Source: Streptomyces caatingaensis
Lineage (GTDB): Bacteria > Actinomycetota > Actinomycetes > Streptomycetales > Streptomycetaceae
Direction: 5' to 3'
NCBI RefSeq assembly: GCF_001187435.1
Contig: NZ_LFXA01000003.1
Location: 168,632-232,631, forward strand
DNA: 64,000 nucleotides
Below the pieces are notes generated by a model that was not told the origin of the DNA, searched no databases, and saw nothing but the letters and a program-made list of their open reading frames with translations. Numbering within the stretch: the stretch's first letter is position 1; each line of letters opens with the position of its first letter. The position numbers and the translations under genes were made by a program. Shown here one piece after another: positions 8,432 through 29,000 of this stretch.

Positions 8432-8570
8432 GCCAACCCCCTTGACCGAAGGGCGAGATGCCCCGTGGTGCGATGGTCGGGCATGCGGAGGGCGATGTGA
8501 ACGCCTCTCCCCTGTTTTTTGACATTCCGTCCCCCGAGTGGGGTAGGGAGCACCCTGCCGGAGGGGCGGT

Positions 8571-9272
8571 TCAGGCCGCGGTCCAGGCCCGCCAGATGCC
8601 CACGCAGCCGCGCGAGGTGAGCTGGAAGCGCGGGAAGTGCTCGGCGAGCTGGTCGCGGAGGTCGTCGTAGGAGTCCTCCTGGTTGTGGAAGTCGCCGCGC
8701 TTGTTGAGGTAGTTCATGGTCCAGCGGCCGCGGGCGCTGACGGGGACGCCGGAGGAGAGGACGGTGGCGCCGAAGACGGTGCCGCCGGGGCGGACGACGG
8801 CGGCGGCGTGCTTGAGGGCGATGCCCTTCTCCTTGATGCTGCCGGGGACGCAGTGGAGGAGGTAGCTCATGCCGACCGAGTCGTAGGTCCGCTCGGGGAG
8901 CGGGAGGGGCTCCAGGACGTTGGCGCGGACCGTGGTGACGTCGTAGCGGTCGAGGCGCTGGGCCGTGTGGGCCAGGGAGTTGGGGTTGAGGTCGACCAGG
9001 GTGATCTTCGGGTCGGCCACCGGGAAGGTCGCGTGGTCGAGGAGGTAGCCCGTGCCGACGCCGATCTCGACGTGGTTGGCGCCCAGGCAGGTGTCGTACA
9101 TCTGCCGGGAGACGGCGGGCGAGCAGTGCCAGGCGAAGGGGGCGGTGCCCCGGAAGACCGCGAAGTCGTAGATGCTGAGGAACGACTTCGTGTAGCCGGC
9201 CTGACCCTCGACGACCTTCTCGTCGAGGGCCGGGTCGGTCGTGCTCGGGGTGCTGGCGGTGGTGGTGGTCAT
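8571..9272 (-). CDS. aurI: SAM-dependent O-methyltransferase for the aureothin pyrone (AurI)
   Basis: A 233-residue class I methyltransferase. The SAM-binding glycine-rich motif I is VEIGVGTGYLLDHA (about residues 90-103). An acidic residue follows at the end of strand 2 (ITLVDLNPNSL), and motif VRPGGTVFGATVL corresponds to the later Rossmann strands. It is the last gene of the minus-strand run behind aurC, 57 bases after its stop, with AGGAA before the ATG. In the characterised aureothin pathway AurI methylates the pyrone hydroxyl (desmethyl-deoxyaureothin to deoxyaureothin) before AurH acts. The assignment rests on family motifs plus its position in a complete aur gene set. Confidence 0.9.
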   Translation of the reverse strand: MTTTTASTPSTTDPALDEKVVEGQAGYTKSFLSIYDFAVFRGTAPFAWHCSPAVSRQMYDTCLGANHVEIGVGTGYLLDHATFPVADPKITLVDLNPNSLAHTAQRLDRYDVTTVRANVLEPLPLPERTYDSVGMSYLLHCVPGSIKEKGIALKHAAAVVRPGGTVFGATVLSSGVPVSARGRWTMNYLNKRGDFHNQEDSYDDLRDQLAEHFPRFQLTSRGCVGIWRAWTAA

Positions 9273-9304
9273 GGTGTTCCTGTCGTGTCGGGACGTCGTC
9301 GTTC

Positions 9305-9329
9305 CTCGGCGGATGCCTCGGCGGATGCC

Positions 9330-9331
<2 letters not shown>
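9305..9331. repeat. 12-bp tandem repeat at the aurC/aurI junction
   Basis: CCTCGGCGGATG occurs twice in tandem, followed by a partial third copy (CCTCAGCGG), running up to the aurC stop codon on the minus strand. It lies in the 57-base gap ahead of aurI. It is short, and the function, if any, is unknown. Confidence 0.6.
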
Positions 9332-15989
<6,658 letters not shown>

Positions 15990-16048
15990 CAGAGTCCACC
16001 TCGTGTCGAAGTCACCGTTGTCTCCTCGCGTCCCTGGTGCGGCCCGGG

Positions 16049-22591
<6,543 letters not shown>

Positions 22592-22643
22592 GTCGAACGT
22601 GCTGCCCTTCGCAGGAGTTTCCGGACCTCGGGGGCGGGGGACG

Positions 22644-23867
22644 TCAGGCCGCGCCGAAGCGCAGCGGCAGGGTGTCCGGGCCGGCGACGCCGAGTTCGTG
22701 CCGCCAGGTGATGTCGCCGGTGATCTGCGGCGGGTCGAGCCGGGTGGCCAACGCGGCGACGGCCTCGGTGAGTTCGAGGCGGGCGAGCGCGGTGCCCAGG
22801 CAGAAGTGCGGGCCGCCGCCGAAGGCGATGGAGGGGGCCTCGCGCTTGACGGTGATGTCGAAGGTGTCGGGGTCGGCGAAGACCGAGGGGTCGCGGTGCG
22901 CGGCGTGGGCGCACATGAAGACCGGGGTTCCGGTGGGGATGCGGACGCCGTTGACCTCGAAGTCCTCGGCGGCGGTGCGGGTGGCCGTGACGGGCAGGGT
23001 GGGGCTCCAGCGCAGCACCTCCTCGACGGCCTGGGGGGCGAGCCCGGGGTTCTCCTTGAGCTTCATCCACTGGTCGGGGTGCTGGGCGAAGTCGTACATG
23101 GCGAGGGCGAGCTGGTGGTTGGTGGTCTCGTAGCCGGCGACGAGGACGGTGGCGACGAGGGTGCGCAGCTCGTAGTCGTCGAGGACGCCGTCGTGGAAGG
23201 CGCGGACGATGTCGGAGGTGAGGTCGTCGCCGGGGTCGGCCTTGCGCTTCTCGATGGCCGCCACCAGGTAGTCGAACATGCGACCGAGGCCCTGTTCGAC
23301 CTTGACGAGGACGTCCCGGTCGCTGGAGAGGGCCAGGCCGAGGTTGGTCTCGACGGACAGGCGGCCGACGGTGTCGTAATCCTCCAGCGGGAAGCCCAGG
23401 AGCTGGCACATGACGAGGGCGGGCAGCGGGTGGGCGAAGTGCTTGACGAAGTCGAACTCGCCGTCGGGGAGTTCGTCGACGAGCCGCTCGACGGTGGAGC
23501 GGACGAAGGGCTGGACGGCGGTGATGCGGCGGGGGGTGAAGGGGTGGGTGGCCAGGCCGCGCAGGCGGCGGTGGTCGGCGCCGTCCAGGCTCTGCAGGAA
23601 GTCGACCATGAAGTCGCGCACCGGGCCCTCGGGGGTGCCGACCATGTCCACGAGGCCGCGGAAGCCGGAGATCAGCCGCTTGTCGCGGGCGAGCTGGTCG
23701 GCCTCCTCGTAGCGCAGGACGAGCAGGGCCAGCGGGGTGCGGGCGATCCAGGACTTCTCGCGGGCCTCGGCCACGGCCGGCGAGTCCCAGGAGAACGACG
23801 GGTCGGTGAAGTCCAGGAACGGCAGGTCCGCCCAGGACGGATCGGTGGGTGCGGTGGGGGTCGACAT
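22644..23867 (-). CDS. aurH: Cytochrome P450 forming the aureothin tetrahydrofuran ring (AurH)
   Basis: A 407-residue soluble bacterial P450. It has the I-helix oxygen-binding motif AGYETTNHQ (about 240), the ExxR motif in VEEVLRW (about 282), and the haem-binding loop [10 protein letters not shown] with the ligand Cys near 351. Length is normal for the CYP superfamily. In the known pathway AurH performs two successive oxygenations of deoxyaureothin, at C7 and at the C9a methyl, closing the tetrahydrofuran ring. The ATG is preceded by GGAAGGA. This is the first gene of the aurH-aurB-aurC-aurI run, and a SARP-type promoter lies 40-77 bases upstream. Assignment as AurH, not another P450, rests on its place in the complete aur set. 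Confidence 0.92.
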   Translation of the reverse strand: MSTPTAPTDPSWADLPFLDFTDPSFSWDSPAVAEAREKSWIARTPLALLVLRYEEADQLARDKRLISGFRGLVDMVGTPEGPVRDFMVDFLQSLDGADHRRLRGLATHPFTPRRITAVQPFVRSTVERLVDELPDGEFDFVKHFAHPLPALVMCQLLGFPLEDYDTVGRLSVETNLGLALSSDRDVLVKVEQGLGRMFDYLVAAIEKRKADPGDDLTSDIVRAFHDGVLDDYELRTLVATVLVAGYETTNHQLALAMYDFAQHPDQWMKLKENPGLAPQAVEEVLRWSPTLPVTATRTAAEDFEVNGVRIPTGTPVFMCAHAAHRDPSVFADPDTFDITVKREAPSIAFGGGPHFCLGTALARLELTEAVAALATRLDPPQITGDITWRHELGVAGPDTLPLRFGAA

Positions 23868-23906
23868 GGTGGGTCCTTCCGTTGGCGTACGGGCGCGCTG
23901 CCGCCC

Positions 23907-23944
23907 CGCATTGTGTGCGACGGATCTTGATGCGATCTTGAAGC
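23907..23944 (-). promoter_or_regulatory. Predicted AurD (SARP) promoter of aurH-aurB-aurC-aurI
   Basis: On the minus strand two heptamers, GCTTCAA and GCATCAA, are spaced exactly 11 bp. Ten bases after the CATCAAG core is a -10-like CACAAT (23915-23910), about 43 bases before the aurH start. The 37 bases from CTTCAAG to ATGCG match the aurF upstream site at about 27 positions, including the -10 area. Two independent promoters in one cluster sharing this element strongly suggests a common activator, most simply AurD. Confidence 0.7.
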
Positions 23945-23971
23945 CCGTGCCGGACGGGCGGAGGGGCCGCG

Positions 23972-26059
23972 CTACGGGGCCGCGTCGCCCCCTTCCAGCA
24001 GTGCGTGGGCCCGCACCAGGGCGTGGCCCTTGAGCAGCACCTCGTCGAACTCCTCGTCCGGGTCGGAGTCGAGGACGATGGCGCCGCCGGTGCCGATCAC
24101 CGTGCCCGCGCCGGAGCTGACGGCGGTGCGGATGACGATGTTGAGGTCCGCGCCGCCGGAGAGCCCGAAGTAGCCGATGGTGCCGGAGTAGATGCCGCGC
24201 GCCTCCTGCTCCAGGCGGTCGATGATGGCCATCGTCCGCAGCTTGGGGGCGCCCGTCATCGAGCCGCCGGGGAAGCAGGCGCGGACGCAGCCGACCGGGT
24301 CCACGTCGTGCCGCAGCCGGCCGCGGACGGTGGTGACGAGCTGGTGCACCGTCGCGTAGGTCTCGGTCACCATGTAGGCGGGGACGTCGACGGAGCCGAC
24401 CTCGCAGACCCGGCCGAGGTCGTTGCGGAGCAGGTCGACGATCATCAGGTTCTCGGCGCGGGTCTTGGCCGAGGCGGCCAGGGAGGCGCGCAGGGCCTCG
24501 TCGGCGGCGGGGTCCGCGCCGCGGGGCGCGGTCCCCTTGATCGGCCGGCTCTCGACGACGCCGTCGCGGTCGACGCGCAGGAACCGCTCCGGGGAGGAGC
24601 AGACGACGCTGACGCCGTCGTGGCGCAGGAAGGCGCCGTAGGGCGCGGGGTTGAGGCGGCGCAGCAGGAGGTGGTAGGCGAGGGGGTCCTTCAGCTCGGG
24701 GAGCCGGATGCGGTTGGTGAGGCAGATCTCGTAGCTCTCGCCGCTGTGGAGTTCGTCGAGGCAGTCCTTGATGTCGCCCACGTACCGGCCGCGGTCGCGG
24801 GCGATGTCGACGCTCTCGGAGGGTGCGGTGGCGGCCGGGACGGGTGTGGTTCCGGCCGCGGGTGCGGGCAGGGAGCGGGCGCGGCGGGCGGTGTCGGCCG
24901 TCCAGGAGCGGGCGGCGTCGCGTTCGCCGTCGCCGGTGCCGCAGAGGGCGACGACGTAGGTGGTGTTCTCCAGGTGGTCGACGGCGACGAGGCGGTCGGC
25001 GAACGTCCAGACGGCGTCGGGGGTTTCGGCCCGGTGGACGTTCGGGCTGCCGCACTCGGCCTTGAGTTCGTAGCCGAAGTAGCCGACGTAGCCGCCGTTG
25101 AGGTCGAAGGGCAGCTCCGGGGTGCTCAGCCGGCGGTCGCGCAGCCGCTGTTGGAGGACCTCGAAGATCGTGCCGTCCTCAGTGCGTTCGCCGGCCGCGT
25201 CGCGGACCCGTACGGCGTTCTCCCCGGTGCGGTAGGTCAGGGTCTCGGCGCGGGGGCCGGAGTCGTCGCCGAGGAAGGAGAAGCGGGCGGGGCCGACGCC
25301 GGGGGCGCTGCTGTCGAGCCAGAAGGCGGTGGGGCTCTCGGCGTACAGCTCGGTGAACAGCGCGGCGGTGTCCACGGCCCGCTCGACGACCTCGACGACG
25401 GCGCCCAGCTCCGCGCCCTCGGCGGGGGCCTCCGCCAACGGGCGGGCCCAGCGGGCCCGTTCGCGTGGCGCAGTGGCGTAGGTGACACCGACGAGCCGGG
25501 CGAAGTTCTGGAGGAGCTGGGCGCCCCACTCGCTGGCGATGGACTCGGGGTGGAACTGCACGCCCCAGCGCGGCAGGGTGCGGTGGCGCAGCGCCATGAG
25601 GGTGCCGTCCTCGGCCCAGGCGGTGGCCTCCAGCTCGTCCGGGAGGGGTTCGCCGGCCTTGAGCGAGTGGTAGCGGACGGCGGTGAAGTGCTGGGGCAGT
25701 CCGTCGAACAGGTCGCGGCCGGTGTGGCGGACGCGGGCCAGGTGGCCGTGGCGGGGCGTGCCCTCGGTGACCTCGGCGCCGTGGTGGTGGGCGATGGCCT
25801 GGTGGCCCAGGCACACGCCGAGGATCGGGGTGTCCCGCCAGCGGTCGAGGACTTCCTGGCAGAAGCCGAGGTCGGCCGGGTGCTGGGGGCGGCCGGGGCC
25901 GGGCGAGATGACGACGCAGTCGAACATCGCCGGGTCGAGCCCGGGCCACGACGGGTCGTCGTTGACGAGGACGGTGGGTTCCTTGCCGTAGACCTCGGCG
26001 AGGAGCTGGAAGAGGTTGTAGGTGTACGAGTCGTAGTTGTCGATCAACAGCACACGCAT
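23972..26059 (-). CDS. aurG: Aminodeoxychorismate synthase, fused PabA-PabB (AurG)
   Basis: A 695-residue fusion. The N-terminal glutamine amidotransferase (1 to about 200) has its nucleophile in GVCLGHQ (Cys near 81) and the catalytic His in QFHPES (near 166). The C-terminal chorismate-binding domain (about 230-690) carries SRPIKGT near 506. The Lys in PIKGT marks aminodeoxychorismate synthases; anthranilate synthases have PIAGT. It transfers glutamine-derived ammonia to chorismate to give 4-amino-4-deoxychorismate, the precursor of p-aminobenzoate and so of the p-nitrobenzoate starter. The ATG has GGGAGG seven bases upstream and starts 35 bases after the aurA stop, so it belongs to the aurF-aurA-aurG operon. 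No aminodeoxychorismate lyase (PabC) is encoded in the window; the primary-metabolism enzyme must complete p-aminobenzoate. Confidence 0.93.
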   Translation of the reverse strand: MRVLLIDNYDSYTYNLFQLLAEVYGKEPTVLVNDDPSWPGLDPAMFDCVVISPGPGRPQHPADLGFCQEVLDRWRDTPILGVCLGHQAIAHHHGAEVTEGTPRHGHLARVRHTGRDLFDGLPQHFTAVRYHSLKAGEPLPDELEATAWAEDGTLMALRHRTLPRWGVQFHPESIASEWGAQLLQNFARLVGVTYATAPRERARWARPLAEAPAEGAELGAVVEVVERAVDTAALFTELYAESPTAFWLDSSAPGVGPARFSFLGDDSGPRAETLTYRTGENAVRVRDAAGERTEDGTIFEVLQQRLRDRRLSTPELPFDLNGGYVGYFGYELKAECGSPNVHRAETPDAVWTFADRLVAVDHLENTTYVVALCGTGDGERDAARSWTADTARRARSLPAPAAGTTPVPAATAPSESVDIARDRGRYVGDIKDCLDELHSGESYEICLTNRIRLPELKDPLAYHLLLRRLNPAPYGAFLRHDGVSVVCSSPERFLRVDRDGVVESRPIKGTAPRGADPAADEALRASLAASAKTRAENLMIVDLLRNDLGRVCEVGSVDVPAYMVTETYATVHQLVTTVRGRLRHDVDPVGCVRACFPGGSMTGAPKLRTMAIIDRLEQEARGIYSGTIGYFGLSGGADLNIVIRTAVSSGAGTVIGTGGAIVLDSDPDEEFDEVLLKGHALVRAHALLEGGDAAP

Positions 26060-26094
26060 CGGGGAGCCTCCCTGTCGGGTACGAGCGGGGTCGG

Positions 26095-29000
26095 CTATTT
26101 GCCGAGCTGGTCGTCGAGGAGGTCGAAGACCTCTTCCAGGGAGGCCGCGGAACGCAGCTGTTCCATGGCACCGTCGTCCCCGCCCGGCGCCGCGGGGGGC
26201 GCGGCGGGCGCCTCCGTGGCGGCGGGTGCCGCCGGCGCGTCCGGTACGAGGCGGGTGCGCAGGTACCGGCCGAGGGCCGACGGGGTGGGGTGGTCGAAGA
26301 CCAGCGTGGCCGGCAGGCGCAGTCCCGTGGCGCTGTTGAGCCGGTTGCGCAGTTGCAGGGCGCGCAGCGAGTCGAATCCGATGTCGGTGAAGGTGCGGCG
26401 TTCGCCGACGGTGCGCGGGTCGTCGTAGCCGAGGACGGAGGCGACGTGGGTGCGGACCAGCGTCAGCAGCTGGGCGTCCTGTTCGGCCTCCGGCAGGCGG
26501 GCGAGCCGGTCGGCGAGCGCGTCGTCCGCGGCGGGCGCGGCCTCGGCGCGGGCGGCGGCGCGCCGGGCGGGGGCGGTGCGGGCGAGGCCGCGCAGCACGG
26601 GCGGGACGTCGTCGGCTCCGGAGAGGGACGCCGTGTCCAGGTGGAGCGGGAAGACGACGGGGTCGTCCCCGGCGCGGGCGAGGTCGAACAGGGCGAGTGC
26701 CTGGTCGCCGGCGAGCGGCCGGACGCCGGAGCGGGCCATGCGGCGCAGGTCGGCCTCGTCCAGGTCGCCGGTCAGGGCGGAGCGTTCGGCCCACAGGCCC
26801 CAGCCGAGGGCGAGGCCGGGGGATCCGGCGGCGCGCCGCCGCTCGGTGAGGGCGTCGACGAAGGCGTTGGCGGCCGCGTAGCCGCCCTGGCCCGCGGTGC
26901 CGAGGACGCCGGCGAGCGAGGAGAAGGCCACGAGCGGCACGCCGGTTCCGGCGGTGAGCTCGTGCAGGTGCCAGGCGGCGTCGGCCTTGGGCCGCAGGAC
27001 GCGGTCGGCGCGCTCGGGGGTGAGCGAGGTGAGCAGGCCGTCGTCCAGGACGCCGGCGAGGTGCACGACGGCCGTCAGCGGGTGCTCGCCGGGCAGGCCG
27101 GCGAGCACGTCCTCGAGGACGGCGCGGTCGGCGGCGTCCCCGGCCACGATGTGCAACTCGGCGCCGTGGCCGCGGAGTTCGTCCAGGAAGTCGGCGACGC
27201 CCTCGCCGGTGGCCCCGGAGCGGGAGACCGTCACGAGGCGGCGGACGCCGTGGGCGGTGACGAGGTGGCGGATCACGAGACGGCCCAGGACGCCGAGTCC
27301 GCCGGTCACCAGGACGGTGCCGTCGGTGCGCCAGGCGGCGGCCGCGCGGTCGCCGGCGGGCGCGACACGGGCCAGGCGCGGGACGAGCAGGTGCCCGTCG
27401 CGGACGGCGATCTGGGCCTCGCCGCCGTCGAGGGCGGCGGTGAGGGCCGCCGTGGACGCGTCCCGTCCGTCGACGTCCACGAGGGTGACGCGGTCGGGGT
27501 TCTCGGACTGGGCGGACCGCACCAGGCCCCACACGGCGGCGAGGACGGGGTCGGGCACCTCCCCGGCGGCGGTGGCGACGGCGCCGCGGGTGAGCACCAC
27601 CAGCCGTGCCGCGGCGAGCCGTTCGTCGGCCAGCCACTCCTGGAGGCCGGCCAGGACGCGGTGGACGGCGCGGTGCGCGGCGGCGGCGAGGTCGCCGTCC
27701 CCGTCGTCGGCGGGGGGCTGGGCGAGGACGACGACGTCGGGCACGCCCGCGTCCAGGACTCCGCGCAGGGCGGCGAGGTCGGTGTGCCGGTCGTAGCCGG
27801 TCTCCGGCGCGCCGGTGCCGATCCAGGCGCGGCGCGCGGCCGCGTCGGTGCCGCGGGGGCGGGGCGCGGGGGCGGGCTGCCATTCCAGGCGCAGCAGCGA
27901 GGTGCCGGCCGAGGCGGCGGCGCGGTGGAGGGCCTCGGCGGTGACCGGGCGCATGCCGAGGGAGGCGACGGTGGCGACCGGGCGTCCGTCGGTGTCGGTG
28001 GCGGTGAGGGACAGGGAGTCGGGGCCGGTGAGGCGGATGCGGGCGCGCAGCCGGGACGCGCCGGTGGCGTGCAGGGCGACGCCGCTCCAGGAGAACGGCA
28101 GGCGGGTGACGGCGTCGTCGGCGCCGGCGCCGGGCGGGCCGGCGAGGGCGGCGGCGTGCAGGGCGGCGTCGAAGAGGGCGGGGTGGAGCCCGTAGCCGGC
28201 CGGGTCGCCGGCGGTCTCGGGGAGCCGGACCTCGACGTGGAGGTCGTCGTCGTGGCGCCAGCAGCGGGCGAGGCCCTGGAAGGCGGGGCCGTAGTGGAGT
28301 CCGCCCTCGGCCAGGCGGCCGTAGCAGTCGTCGAGTTCGACCTCCTGGGCGCCGGACGGGGGCCAGGGCTGCGGGAGTTCGTCGCCGTGGTGGGTGTCGC
28401 GGGCGAGGGCGCCCTCGGCGTGGAGGGTCCACGGCGCGTCGGCGGGGGCGTCGCCGGGGCGGGCGTGGACGGTGAGGGTGCGCCGTCCGGTGCTGTCGGG
28501 GGCGCCGAGGGCGGCCTGGAGGCGGACGGTGCCCTGCTCGGGGAGGATCAGCGGGGCGTGGAGGACGAGTTCGTCCAGGAGTGCGCAGCCGGTGCGGGCG
28601 CCGGCGTGGAGGGCGAGTTCGACGAGGGCGGTGCCGGGGACGACGAGGACGTCGGAGACGCCGTGGTCGGTGAGCCAGGGGTGGCTGCGGGCCGAGAGGG
28701 TGCCGGTGAACAGGGTGCCGCCGTCCGGCAGGTCGAGGGCCGCCCCGAGCAGGGGGTGGTCGACGCCGTCGAGTCCGGCCGACGCCAGGTCCGCCTCGGG
28801 GGCGGCGGCCTCCTCCAGCCAGTAGCGGCGGCGCTGGAAGGCGTAGGTCGGCAGGTCGACGAGGCGCGGCGCGGTGTGGTCGAAGGCGCGGGCCCAGTCG
28901 ACGGCGACGCCGTGGACGTGGGCCTCGCCGAGCGCGGTGAGCAGCCGCGCGGTGCCGCCCTCGTTGCGCCGCAGGGAGTCGAAGGTCAGGACGCCGTCGG

